A stretch of 64,000 nt of DNA from Rhodococcus globerulus NBRC 14531 (lineage in GTDB: Bacteria; Actinomycetota; Actinomycetes; Mycobacteriales; Mycobacteriaceae), in assembly GCF_001894805.1 (NCBI RefSeq), contig NZ_BCWX01000004.1, positions 248,001-312,000 of the forward strand, given 5' to 3'. Within the stretch, counting starts at the first letter, position 1, and each line of letters opens with the position of its first letter. Below, piece by piece: positions 45,241 through 53,853 of this stretch. Position numbers and translations under genes: made by a program. Under the pieces are notes generated by a model that was not told the DNA's origin, ran no database searches, and saw only the letters and a list, made by a program, of their open reading frames with translations.

Positions 45241-45314
45241 TCTTGCTGGTGCACAGTGATTTCGGTTGCTGTCACAGGGACTGCGACCATGGGAAACATG
45301 GGAGGTGAGTTGCT

Positions 45315-45776
45315 GTGCTTCGCTTCGATCCGTTCAGTGATATCGATTCGATCGCGAAGTCGCTGCTCGGCGCAGACGTAGGCGCCGGCCGAGTTCCTCG
45401 TTTCATGCCGATGGACCTCTACCGGGTCAACGATCACTACGTACTCAACGCAGATCTTCCCGGAGTAGATCCAGGAACCGTCGACGTGAGTGTCGATCAC
45501 GGAATGCTGACGCTCTCTGCCACGCGTACTGCATCGTCGGACGAAAACATGCAGTGGCTCGCTTCGGAGAGGTTCGCCGGGAGCTACCGGCGGCAACTGG
45601 CACTCGGAGAGAACATCGATGCCGACCGAATTTCCGCGACGTACAACAACGGCGTTCTGTCCGTCACGATTCCGATTGCCGAGCAGGCAAAGCCTCGACG
45701 CATCGAAATCAGCCGAGCGGGAGATTCCGAACAGACGATGATCAACCCGACGCGTGAGCACGACTCCAATCGTTGA
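45315..45776 (+). CDS. Hsp20/alpha-crystallin small heat-shock protein
   Basis: The 153-residue protein has the alpha-crystallin domain at about residues 35-130. DLYRVNDHYVLNADLPGVDP begins it, and GSYRRQLALGENIDADRISA with NGVLSVTIPIAE ends it. It holds unfolding proteins in an ATP-independent way in the cytoplasm. The GTG start follows GGGAGG. A CIRCE element sits just upstream, so HrcA regulation is supported. Confidence 0.93.
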   Translation: MLRFDPFSDIDSIAKSLLGADVGAGRVPRFMPMDLYRVNDHYVLNADLPGVDPGTVDVSVDHGMLTLSATRTASSDENMQWLASERFAGSYRRQLALGENIDADRISATYNNGVLSVTIPIAEQAKPRRIEISRAGDSEQTMINPTREHDSNR

Positions 45777-45841
45777 TCAACTACCCGCACGTCGTACACG
45801 GTCGAAGGAGGCGAGGTCCAGGGTCCGAATACGATGTCTTT

Positions 45842-45871
45842 GATGGTGATCGCCATTCGGTGGTCACCATC
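45842..45871 (+). terminator. Possible terminator after hsp20
   Basis: GATGGTGA (45842-45849) and TCACCATC (45864-45871) form an 8-bp stem with a 14-nt loop, followed by TCTTTG. It lies 65 bp after the hsp20 stop. Confidence 0.4.
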
Positions 45872-46057
45872 TCTTTGTGCAGCACCGATACCGATGCCCC
45901 TTCGCACCGGCATTTACACAGTGTTCACCTGCCCCACTTGCAGGCCTTACACAACCAGTCCACTCTCGGATGACGGTGATTCACCGCATAAGACACATCG
46001 CCGAACACACGTCGCATTCGAACGGCGATCACTCCGGACTCAACAAGGTGGACACAT

Positions 46058-47419
46058 ATGGATCAGGCAATCATTGCCGCAGATACCGCGTGGATCTTGG
46101 CTGCATTCACTGCCGTATCTCTCATGGTTCCCGGACTGGCCCTGTTCTACGGCGGAATGGTCAGTGTCCGAAGCACTCTCAATATGGTCATGATGACCTT
46201 CGGCGGCTTTGCCGTTGTCGGCGTTCTCTGGATCATTTTCGGATACTCCGCAGTCCTCGGCAATTCACTGGGCGGACTCGGATTACTCGGCGACCCACTC
46301 GAATACATCGGTTTGGGGCAGCTCCTCGAAGCACCCGCCGAACCCGCGCTGCCGCCCGCATTGGTGGCAGGATTCCAGCTTCTGTTCGCCGGCATCACCG
46401 TCGCACTGATCTCAGGAGCGTTTGCCGACCGCCTCAAGTTCGGCGCCTGGATGATCTTTGCCGGGATCTGGGCCACTCTCGTGTACTTCCCGGTTGCGCA
46501 TTGGGTATTTGCCTTCGACTCCGCCGACGGCAGCGTCGTCGGCGGCTGGATCGCCAATAAACTTGCCGCAGTGGACTTCGCGGGTGGAACCGCTGTGCAC
46601 ATCAATGCCGGTATCGCCGCACTCGCGGTGATCCTGGTACTCGGTAAGCGTCGTACATTCCCGAACGCGCCACGGCCGCACAGCGTTCCACTGACCATCC
46701 TCGGCGCCGGCATCCTGTTCTTCGGCTGGTTCGGGTTCAACGGCGGTTCTGCACTGGCTGCCAACAACAATGCGTCGGTAGTCATCTTGAATACCGTCGC
46801 CGCCGCGTGTGCCGGCATCTGCGCCTGGCTCGTCGTCGAAAAGTTCCGCGAGGGTCATGCTACGACGCTCGGCGCTGCTTCCGGCCTGATCGCGGCCCTG
46901 GTCGCCATCACCCCTGCGTGTGGTGCAGTCTCACCGATGGGTGCGTTGATCGTCGGTGCAGCAGCAGGCGCGTTGTGCTGCTTCGCCATTTCGTTCAAGT
47001 TCAAGCTCGGCTACGACGACGCACTCGACGTGGTCGGGATCCACCTCGTCGGCGGCATCCTCGGCACTCTGCTTGTCGGTTTGCTCGCCGTACCCGAGGC
47101 GCCCAGCGGCGCTCAGGGACTGTTCTACGGGGGTGGCCTCGAGCTACTGGGCAAGCAGAGCGTGGCAGTGGCCGCTGTGGTCGCCTACTCGTTTATCGTC
47201 ACGTTCATCATCGCAAAGGGTATCGACCTCGCGATGGGCCTACGTGTCAACCCGGAAACCGAGTACGAGGGCCTCGACGTGGCTGTTCACGGCGAAACCG
47301 CGTACGTCATGGATTCCGTCTCGATGACCAGTTCCACGAAGCACCAGCCCGACGCGGTATCTGTTGCCGCCGAATCCATGACCACCAAAGCTGCAACCGC
47401 AGTAGAAAGCAGTTCGTAG
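46058..47419 (+). CDS. amt: Ammonium transporter (Amt/MEP/Rh family)
   Basis: This 453-residue polytopic protein has about 11 helices. AADTAWILAAFTAVSLMVPG near the N-terminus, then GTAVHINAGIAALAV and VVGIHLVGGILGTLL contain the paired pore histidines. It carries ammonium or methylammonium across the membrane. Its place beside glutamate-synthase-like and GlnT-like genes supports nitrogen scavenging. The C-terminal tail after residue 410 is Ser/Thr/Ala-rich and probably disordered. Confidence 0.94.
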   Translation: MDQAIIAADTAWILAAFTAVSLMVPGLALFYGGMVSVRSTLNMVMMTFGGFAVVGVLWIIFGYSAVLGNSLGGLGLLGDPLEYIGLGQLLEAPAEPALPPALVAGFQLLFAGITVALISGAFADRLKFGAWMIFAGIWATLVYFPVAHWVFAFDSADGSVVGGWIANKLAAVDFAGGTAVHINAGIAALAVILVLGKRRTFPNAPRPHSVPLTILGAGILFFGWFGFNGGSALAANNNASVVILNTVAAACAGICAWLVVEKFREGHATTLGAASGLIAALVAITPACGAVSPMGALIVGAAAGALCCFAISFKFKLGYDDALDVVGIHLVGGILGTLLVGLLAVPEAPSGAQGLFYGGGLELLGKQSVAVAAVVAYSFIVTFIIAKGIDLAMGLRVNPETEYEGLDVAVHGETAYVMDSVSMTSSTKHQPDAVSVAAESMTTKAATAVESSS

Positions 47420-47436
47420 TCTCGCAGACGTCCCGA

Positions 47437-47476
47437 AGTGTGCCCCTGCTCTCGACATCGAGCGCAGGGGCACACT
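47437..47476. terminator. Bidirectional terminator between amt and XRE-cupin gene
   Basis: A 19-nt arm pair with one mismatch (AGTGTGCCCC ... GGGGCACACT) spans 47437-47476 between two converging genes, which fits a shared terminator. Confidence 0.75.
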
Positions 47477-47481
47477 GCTGT

Positions 47482-48144
47482 TCAGCCTTGGTGATTGTCA
47501 GGGTAGGCAGTCACTGCCAGGAAGCGAATAGGCAACTGCACCAACTCGTTCGGTCCGTGCAGCCCCTCACCGTCGAGCAGGAGCGAGTCTCCTGGACGCA
47601 AGCGATACTCCGAGTCGCCATGGCCGTAGATCATTTCACCTTCGAGCATGTACAGCAGTTCGGTACCGGGGTGCTGAAAGAGCGGAAACACTTCACTGGC
47701 GTCGGTCAACGTGACAAGAACGGGTTCGAGTCGCTTGTTCTGCCCGCGCAACGCACCGAGCAGTTCGTAATGGTGCCCGACCCGGGTGCCGCGGCCGACG
47801 ATCTCCGCACCGTGGCCGGCTTCGACGAAGACCGCGTCCCGCTTGGCATCGGCTCCGCGGAAGAGAGAGGTGACCGGCACATCGAGACCGGCCGCGAGGC
47901 GGGCCAGGGTGGAGAGGCTGCAAGACGTCTGGGCATTCTCGATCTTGGACAGCATCGCCTTCGAGATCCCGACTCTCGTAGCCATGTCCCCGACCGACAG
48001 ACCACTGGCCAACCGGAGCTTGCGCACCTGGGCTGCGATCACCTTCTCGAGGTCGAGGCCGGTCGGAGTGTCCGCAGGAACTTCGCGCTGCTCCGGTGCC
48101 GGGTCTCCCGTGTCTCGGTGGACACTGCGCTTCGACGTCGTCAT
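47482..48144 (-). CDS. XRE-family regulator with cupin domain
   Basis: The protein has about 220 residues. The helix-turn-helix is VGDMATRVGISKAMLSKIEN (about residues 50-69), followed by a cupin (PLFQHPGTELLYMLEGEMIY, GDSLLLDGEGLHGP) that probably binds a small ligand. PuuR-type regulators of amine and amino-acid catabolism have this layout. It sits between amt and the FMN glutamate-synthase-like gene, on the same strand as the latter, so it probably controls this cluster. The ATG at 48144 is chosen; GTG 48150 is possible. Confidence 0.88.
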   Translation of the reverse strand: MTTSKRSVHRDTGDPAPEQREVPADTPTGLDLEKVIAAQVRKLRLASGLSVGDMATRVGISKAMLSKIENAQTSCSLSTLARLAAGLDVPVTSLFRGADAKRDAVFVEAGHGAEIVGRGTRVGHHYELLGALRGQNKRLEPVLVTLTDASEVFPLFQHPGTELLYMLEGEMIYGHGDSEYRLRPGDSLLLDGEGLHGPNELVQLPIRFLAVTAYPDNHQG

Positions 48145-48157
48145 AGGCACAAGCCTA

Positions 48158-48188
48158 ACGGCGCGTCTACTGGGAGTAGACGCGCCGT
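48158..48188 (-). terminator. Terminator after the glxD-type gene
   Basis: A perfect 13-bp GC-rich stem (48158-48170 with 48176-48188) and 5-nt loop lie between the end of the glutamate-synthase-like operon and the XRE-cupin start. Confidence 0.75.
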
Positions 48189-48214
48189 CACTGATTGTGT
48201 GGCTTACATTCGTG

Positions 48215-49555
48215 TTACATCGCCCCGGGGATCCAGGTGGTGCCGGCTAGCGGCACCCGAGCCATTGCCGAGGCCTCCACTGTCAACGCAACCAGATCCT
48301 GCGGTTCGAGATTGCGGAGGTGCGATTTGCCGCAGGCCCGCGCCAGGGTCTGCGCTTCCATCGTCAGAACCCGCAAGTAGTTCGCGAGGCGTCGACCGGC
48401 GTCAACCGGATCGAGGTTCTTTGCCAACTCTGGATCCTGAGTGGTGATTCCGGCCGGATCACGCCCCGCCTGAAAATCATCGTAGAACCCGGGAGCAGAT
48501 CCGATCTCCGCGTACTGCTCCGCAAACCGGGGGTGGTTGTCGCCCAGCGCAATCAGTGCCGCTGTCCCGATGGCAACAGCGTCTGCGCCCAACGCCATCG
48601 CCTTGGCAACATCTGCGCCGCTTCGGATTCCGCCGGAGACGATCAACTGCACCGAACCGTCACCGCTCCCACGATGAACGCCCATCTCCTGCAACGCCTG
48701 TACTGCTTGTGGAATCGCGGCCAGCGTGGGAATTCCGACGTGTTCGATGAACACGTCCTGAGTGGCAGCCGTCCCACCCTGCATACCGTCCACCACCACG
48801 ACATCGGCGCCGGCTTTCACGGCAAGTTTCACGTCGTAGTAGGTGCGTGTTGCGCCCACCTTGACGTAGATCGGCTTCTCCCAACCCGTGATCTCACGCA
48901 ATTCGATGATCTTGATCGCCAAGTCGTCAGGGCCAGTCCAGTCCGGATGGCGGCACGCGCTTCGCTGGTCCACCCCCATCGGCAGCGTTCGCATTCCGGC
49001 AACACGCTCGGTGATCTTCTGGCCCAACAGCATTCCGCCGCCACCAGGCTTGGCGCCCTGACCGAGCACGATCTCGATGGCATCCGCCTTCCGAAGATCG
49101 TCCGGGTTCATGCCGTAACGCGACGGTAGGTACTGGTACACCAGATTCTTGGACTGCCCCCTCTCCTCCGGCGTCATTCCGCCGTCGCCGGTGGTTGTGG
49201 ATGTGCCCACTTCACTGGCCCCGCGCCCCAGAGCTTCCTTGGCCTGACCGGACAATGCGCCGAAGCTCATCCCCGCAATCGTGATCGGAATATCCAGGTG
49301 CAGCGGAAACTTCGCATGACGGCCACCGAGCACCACATCGGTGTCGCACTTCTCGCGATACCCTTCCAACGGGTACCGCGACATCGACGCGCCGAGGAAC
49401 AGCAGATCGTCGAAATGCGGCAGCTTTCGCTTTGCGCCCCAGCCGCGGATGTCGTAGATCCCGGTATCTGCTGCCCTCTGGATCTCGTGGATGACCCCGC
49501 GGTCGAAGGTCGCGGATTCACGAAGCCATGGTGCGGTTGTGCTCGGAGTGGTCAT
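48215..49555 (-). CDS. FMN-binding glutamate-synthase-like subunit (GlxD/MgsC type)
   Basis: This 446-residue protein is the catalytic FMN domain of a glutamate-synthase-like enzyme split over three genes. IPITIAGMSFGALSGQAKEA, then GQGAKPGGGGMLLGQKIT and VVDGMQGGTAATQDVFIEHV are conserved in the family, as is GGIRSGADVAKAMALGADAV. In N-methylglutamate synthase the three parts together make N-methylglutamate from methylamine-derived ammonia and 2-oxoglutarate. In non-methylotrophs the same trio may serve other amines. The ATG at 49555 is the start; upstream codons belong to another frame. Confidence 0.85.
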   Translation of the reverse strand: MTTPSTTAPWLRESATFDRGVIHEIQRAADTGIYDIRGWGAKRKLPHFDDLLFLGASMSRYPLEGYREKCDTDVVLGGRHAKFPLHLDIPITIAGMSFGALSGQAKEALGRGASEVGTSTTTGDGGMTPEERGQSKNLVYQYLPSRYGMNPDDLRKADAIEIVLGQGAKPGGGGMLLGQKITERVAGMRTLPMGVDQRSACRHPDWTGPDDLAIKIIELREITGWEKPIYVKVGATRTYYDVKLAVKAGADVVVVDGMQGGTAATQDVFIEHVGIPTLAAIPQAVQALQEMGVHRGSGDGSVQLIVSGGIRSGADVAKAMALGADAVAIGTAALIALGDNHPRFAEQYAEIGSAPGFYDDFQAGRDPAGITTQDPELAKNLDPVDAGRRLANYLRVLTMEAQTLARACGKSHLRNLEPQDLVALTVEASAMARVPLAGTTWIPGAM

Positions 49556-49580
49556 GGAAGGCTCCTTCGGAGAAAAAGAT

Positions 49581-50306
49581 TCAGTACGCCGAAGCGTTGT
49601 CGACGTGGAAGTTGTACAGCGACCGGGCGGAGCCGTAACGGGTGAACTCACGTGGATCCGCGTCGAATCCGGCTGCGCCCAGCAGTTCCTGAAGCTCGAC
49701 GAGATGCTCGGGGCGCATCTCCTTCTTGATGCAGTCGGCGCCGAGAGACGCCACGGTTCCGCGAACGTAGATCCGAGCTTCGTACAGCGAATCTCCCAAC
49801 GCTTCACCGGCATCTCCGAGAACAACCAGCCGACCGGCCTGCCCCATGAACGCGCTCATGTGTCCGATGTTTCCACCGACCACGATGTCGACGCCCTTCA
49901 TCGAAATACCGCAGCGCGCAGCAGCATTGCCTTCCACCACCAACAGTCCGCCGTGGGCCGTCGCACCCGCGGACTGCGACGCGTCGCCGCGTACCCGCAC
50001 TGTCCCCGACATCATGTTCTCGGCAACTCCGACACCGGCGTTTCCGTTGACGGTCACCGAGGCCTGCTGATTCATCCCGGCGCAGTAGTAGCCGACGTGC
50101 CCGTCGATTGTGACGTCTATCGGCTGATTCAATCCGCACGCGAGTGCATGCTTACCGGCCGGATGACTCACGCTCACGCTGCTCGGAGCCTCGGTGGACT
50201 GAAGTGCGGCGTTGAAATCTCGGGTTTCGGTGATATCGAGATCAAAAGATTTGGTAGAGAGCGTGACCGGTGCGGAATCTACCGGAACTGCTGTCATCGG
50301 TGCCAT
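49581..50306 (-). CDS. GXGXG-repeat glutamate-synthase-like subunit (GlxC/MgsB type)
   Basis: The 241-residue protein is a right-handed beta-helix built of Gly-rich repeats, for example NGNAGVGVAENMMSGTVRVR and GGLLVVEGNAAARCGISMKG. This corresponds to the C-terminal GXGXG domain of glutamate synthase, which is a separate gene in GlxC/MgsB systems. Its start overlaps the end of the amidotransferase gene by 13 nt, and it ends 25 nt before the FMN subunit. Confidence 0.87.
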   Translation of the reverse strand: MAPMTAVPVDSAPVTLSTKSFDLDITETRDFNAALQSTEAPSSVSVSHPAGKHALACGLNQPIDVTIDGHVGYYCAGMNQQASVTVNGNAGVGVAENMMSGTVRVRGDASQSAGATAHGGLLVVEGNAAARCGISMKGVDIVVGGNIGHMSAFMGQAGRLVVLGDAGEALGDSLYEARIYVRGTVASLGADCIKKEMRPEHLVELQELLGAAGFDADPREFTRYGSARSLYNFHVDNASAY

Positions 50307-51190
50307 ACGTAAACCTCTTCCGGCTCTGGTTCGAAAATGTGTGCCTGGTCGATTCCGGGCAATCCCGCAAGTGCGCGGTATTCGGAGGCCATCGCGACGT
50401 ACTGATCCGTCTCGGCGACGATCGCAGGCTTGCAGGCAATCGGATCACGCACTACCGCAAAGGAATCACTGGTCGAGACCAGCAGGGTGTAAAACCCGTC
50501 GAATCGCTCACCCAACAGTCGGAGCGCCTTCTCGAGGTCGACACCTTCGGAGAGTTGCTTGGCTACGAACCTCGCACCTACCTCCGTGTCGTTCTCACTG
50601 TCGAAGACCACACCTTCCGATTCGAGTTCACGTTTCATCGTCAGGTGATTGGAGAACGACCCGTTATGTACGAGGCATTGGTCCGGGCCGACGGCGAAGG
50701 GATGTGAACCTGCCGCCGTCACAGCCGATTCCGTTGCCATACGGGTATGCGCAACACCTTGCCACCCCGACGCCGACGGCAAGCCGAATCCACGCGCCAA
50801 CTCGAGCGGGTTGCCCATTCCCTTCAGAACGGTGACATCCTCACCGAATCCGATGATCACCGCTGCGGGGAGCATCTCACGGACTGCCGCCAGAAGAACG
50901 TCAGTCGGAACGGCGGCGTGGATGACGGTGGTGGGATCCGCCTCGAGTACAGTCACCGCAGCACCCACCGACTCGGTGAGACTGTCCGCCAAGAACACAG
51001 CGTCTGATCCCGCACCGAGTACCGACACCGAACTGTGCCCGGCCGGTGACCACGTCGGGTCTCCGTAGATCGCCATACCGGCAGAATCCGGTCCACGATC
51101 CACCATTTCGCCCAGCATTCCGGTGAGCAGTTCACCGAGGCGGGGATACAGCGAGGGCTCTCTCAGATGAAGCCCGACAATGCCACACAT
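50294..51190 (-). CDS. Class II glutamine amidotransferase subunit (GlxB/MgsA type)
   Basis: This 298-residue N-terminal nucleophile hydrolase begins MCGIVGLHLR; Cys2 becomes the active-site nucleophile after Met removal. HTRMATESAVTAAGSHPFAV and CLVHNGSFSNH hold the glutamine-binding residues. It releases ammonia or methylamine from glutamine or gamma-glutamylmethylamide for the other two subunits. It lies 37 nt after the GlnT-like gene stop in the same operon. Confidence 0.87.
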   Translation of the reverse strand: MCGIVGLHLREPSLYPRLGELLTGMLGEMVDRGPDSAGMAIYGDPTWSPAGHSSVSVLGAGSDAVFLADSLTESVGAAVTVLEADPTTVIHAAVPTDVLLAAVREMLPAAVIIGFGEDVTVLKGMGNPLELARGFGLPSASGWQGVAHTRMATESAVTAAGSHPFAVGPDQCLVHNGSFSNHLTMKRELESEGVVFDSENDTEVGARFVAKQLSEGVDLEKALRLLGERFDGFYTLLVSTSDSFAVVRDPIACKPAIVAETDQYVAMASEYRALAGLPGIDQAHIFEPEPEEVYVWHR

Positions 51191-51227
51191 GGGCAGTCTC
51201 CTTGTCTCTTGCGAAGGAATACGAGAA

Positions 51228-52622
51228 TCAGAACGCGGTGAGGTAGTTGTCCACTTCCCAGGGAGTTACCGTGTTGTGCCACTGGAAGAACTCTTCACGC
51301 TTGAGGGTCGTGAAGTACCCAGCCACGTCGGCGCCCGCAGAATTCAGCGCCCCGGTCACCACGGGGTCTGCGGCCAAGGCATCCATGGCGTGCAGCAACG
51401 TCATCGGCAGCGAATCCGACGTCGATGCGCCTCCCGGTTCGCCTGGGTCCAGTTCGCGCCGAATACCGTCCAGACCGGCTGCGATCGTCGCGGCGGCGGC
51501 AAGATACGGGTTGGCAGAGCCGTCACCACCACGCAGTTCGACGCGGTTGCGATCGGGAACCCGGAGATAGTGCGTGCGGTCGTTGCCGCCGTACGTCGCA
51601 TGCCGCGGTGACCACGTTGCGCCACTGGTCGTTGCGGTGGCCCCGGTTCTCTTGTACGAGTTGACCGTCGGGGCAATCACTCCTTGGAGTGCACACGCAT
51701 GGTCGAGAATTCCGGCGATGAAGGAGTATGCGGTCGACGACAATCCGAGGCCTCGCTCGTCCGTCGAATCCGGGAATGCCGATTCTCCGTCTCGCCAGAG
51801 CGAGAGATGCATATGCATGCCGCTCCCCGTACGGTCGGCGAAGGGCTTCGGCATGAATGTTGCAGTCATACCGCGTTCTTCGGCAAGGACGGAGATCAGG
51901 TAGCGCAACGTGATCACTCGGTCGGCGGTGGTCATCGCATCCGAATAGTTGAAATTCTGTTCGAACTGCCCGTTTCCGTCCTCGTGGTCGTTGGCGTAGT
52001 TTCCCCACCCCAGCTTGTTCATGGCAGTAGAAATCGACGTCAGGTGCTCGTACATGCGGGTGACATCGCGGGCGTCGTAGCACGGTTGGCGTGAGGTATC
52101 GAGAGTGTCTGCGGTGCGCAGGGCTCCGCTCTCGTCCTTGTCCACGAGGAAGTACTCGATCTCCGCTCCTACGTTCACGTCCAAGCCCATCTCCGCTGCC
52201 TCCGCGAGCACGGATCGCAGCATCACTCTCGGTGCGTAAGGCCAAGGCTTACCCTCGACATGCGGATCGCAGTGCACCAGCGCAAGGCCGGGCCGGATAA
52301 ATGGAATAGGGGTGTAGGAGGTTGGGTCGGGGATCGCCACGAGATCGGGATCCTTCGGCTCCTGCCCCATCGCGCCGGCTGCGTAACCCGCAAATCCGAC
52401 GCCCTCGGTCTGCAGTTCTTCCACCGATTCGATCGGCACCAACTTCGCGCACGGTTTACCTGCGAGATTGACGAATACCGCGAGGATGAATCGTGTTCCG
52501 TCGGCCCGCGCTCGCGTTGCCAGGTCCATCGGGCGCTCACCTGTCACTGCGTCCGACATTGCCTGGGGCACTGCATGCAACTCTGCCGCTGTTTCGTTCA
52601 GTTCGGCGGTGTCGATCGCCAT
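51228..52622 (-). CDS. GlnT-like glutamine synthetase, probable gamma-glutamylmethylamide synthetase
   Basis: This 464-residue protein is a type III glutamine-synthetase homologue. VNVGAEIEYFLVDKDESG holds metal-binding acids, ANDHEDGNGQFEQNFNYSDA is the ammonia/glutamate loop, and HYLRVPDRNRVELRGGDGSA is the ATP site. GlnT homologues linked to GlxB-D usually make gamma-glutamylmethylamide from methylamine and glutamate (GmaS). Context supports that over ordinary glutamine synthesis. AGGAG precedes the ATG at 52622. It heads the leftward operon. Confidence 0.86.
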   Translation of the reverse strand: MAIDTAELNETAAELHAVPQAMSDAVTGERPMDLATRARADGTRFILAVFVNLAGKPCAKLVPIESVEELQTEGVGFAGYAAGAMGQEPKDPDLVAIPDPTSYTPIPFIRPGLALVHCDPHVEGKPWPYAPRVMLRSVLAEAAEMGLDVNVGAEIEYFLVDKDESGALRTADTLDTSRQPCYDARDVTRMYEHLTSISTAMNKLGWGNYANDHEDGNGQFEQNFNYSDAMTTADRVITLRYLISVLAEERGMTATFMPKPFADRTGSGMHMHLSLWRDGESAFPDSTDERGLGLSSTAYSFIAGILDHACALQGVIAPTVNSYKRTGATATTSGATWSPRHATYGGNDRTHYLRVPDRNRVELRGGDGSANPYLAAAATIAAGLDGIRRELDPGEPGGASTSDSLPMTLLHAMDALAADPVVTGALNSAGADVAGYFTTLKREEFFQWHNTVTPWEVDNYLTAF

Positions 52623-52940
52623 CGAGACTCCTAGTTTCACGCAGGGCCCTAGTTCCACCCAACGTGGTCGGCTATTCCGGTTTCACTGGGTGAATCACTG
52701 TCATCTAACAGGAAACAAGGTTGATATGTCCATCTCGTTACGCCCAAGTGAGGTTGTGATGACGGCACCGTCGGCACTGCTGATTTTCTAATCAAGTTGC
52801 AGCAAAACAGATTACGGAGATTTTGTTTACCGCCACGTAACCGAAAATCAGTTTCCTCTCATTACAGTTAGTTTCACGTCAGCGATCACATCCCTGCGAT
52901 CGGACGCTCTTTCAACCATCCCATTCCCTCAGGAGCACCG
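52623..52940. promoter_or_regulatory. Divergent control region between glnT-like and cupin/dmm genes
   Basis: This 318-bp gene-free stretch separates two divergent operons of the amine cluster. AGTTTCAC or GTTTCAC occurs at about 52634, 52679 and 52870, with GTTTC again at 52850 and GTTTAC/GTAAC at about 52824-52840. The spacing of 10-11 bp between several of these resembles GlnR-type nitrogen-control boxes, but no half-site pair matches the consensus fully. No coding ORF with a good start is seen. Confidence 0.4.
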
Positions 52941-53327
52941 ATGAGCATTTCTACGACGTCCACCACACCGGCAGAGTTCCGCGTCACCGCAGACTTCTGG
53001 GCAGACCTCCCCCAGATGCCCGAATCCGAGTACCCCGGCACCAAGGGATTCATCGACGACGTCTACTCCAATCCAGACGGTTCAGCGATGTCCGCGGGCT
53101 ACTTCGAATTGATCCAGACCGACGCTCCACTCGACTACCTCTACGAATACGACGAAATGAAGGTGGTCCTCGAAGGCGAGTTCGTTCTCGAAAACCTTGA
53201 TACCGGCCAAGTGAGTGTCGCGAAGGCCAAAGATGCGATCTTCTTCCCCAAGGGTTCGCGCATCAGGTTCACCACCCCCGATCGCGCGCTGGCCTACTAC
53301 GTCGGCCACCGCTCGTTCGCACCGTAA
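52941..53327 (+). CDS. Cupin-domain (EutQ-like/DUF861) protein
   Basis: This 128-residue single-barrel cupin has YEYDEMKVVLEGEFVLEN and a second motif around AKDAIFFPKGSRIRFT. The usual metal-binding His residues are absent, as in ethanolamine-utilisation EutQ-like proteins. It is the first gene of the dmm-like operon, after an AGGAGCACCGATG start region, and 10 nt before the DmmA-like gene. Its role in amine oxidation is not known. Confidence 0.82.
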   Translation: MSISTTSTTPAEFRVTADFWADLPQMPESEYPGTKGFIDDVYSNPDGSAMSAGYFELIQTDAPLDYLYEYDEMKVVLEGEFVLENLDTGQVSVAKAKDAIFFPKGSRIRFTTPDRALAYYVGHRSFAP

Positions 53328-53337
53328 GCCAACCGTC

Positions 53338-53853
53338 GTGAGTGTCTGTGCCCGGTCGACCAGCGTTCCGCGCTGGGACGCCGAACGGCTTCTCAGCGAT
53401 CCGGACGGACGCTACTTCACCGTCGCCTCCTTCGGCAACCGCGCGCACACCGATGCTGCTCAGGTGGTCGGAGAACACTCCGGCCACCGGGTCAGCTGGC
53501 TGAAACTCGGGCCGCAGTGGAGCGCCGCGACATCGGCGGTGTTGCAGCGGGAGTTCGCTGCCGCGAGAGTGGGTTGGCGATTGATCGTGATCGGCGCCGA
53601 AATCGAAGTACTACAGGCACGTTCGGCGGCAATCGCCGCCGGCGCCATACCCGCAGAGATCCTGACGTACGTCACAGGCGACGCGCAACGCCGCGTCTAC
53701 TGCGTACATTGCCGGCACGTTCACCGAACAGATACACCTGTCGGAGCACTCAGCCCCTGTCCGCGATGCCGTACCGACTTGTTTGTCTACCACCATGTAT
53801 CCCGTAGGTACGGAGCCTATCTCGGGTTCATGGCCGATGCCGAGGAGCAATGA
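53338..53853 (+). CDS. DmmA-like dimethylamine monooxygenase subunit (copy 1)
   Basis: The 171-residue protein begins with a short TSVPRWDAE motif and ends in a zinc-ribbon-like module: VYCVHCRHVHR, then CPRCRTDLFVYHHVSRRYGA with YLGF. These match the DmmA C-terminal domain as I recall it. DmmA is a subunit of dimethylamine monooxygenase. The GTG at 53338 follows the cupin gene by 10 nt; the stop overlaps the reductase start. A second copy is encoded at 55843. Confidence 0.78.
   Translation: MSVCARSTSVPRWDAERLLSDPDGRYFTVASFGNRAHTDAAQVVGEHSGHRVSWLKLGPQWSAATSAVLQREFAAARVGWRLIVIGAEIEVLQARSAAIAAGAIPAEILTYVTGDAQRRVYCVHCRHVHRTDTPVGALSPCPRCRTDLFVYHHVSRRYGAYLGFMADAEEQ

Noticed and set aside
46807..48447. 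A 546-codon plus-strand frame over amt, the XRE-cupin gene and glxD
   Set aside because: It crosses three well-supported genes and has shadow-like composition.
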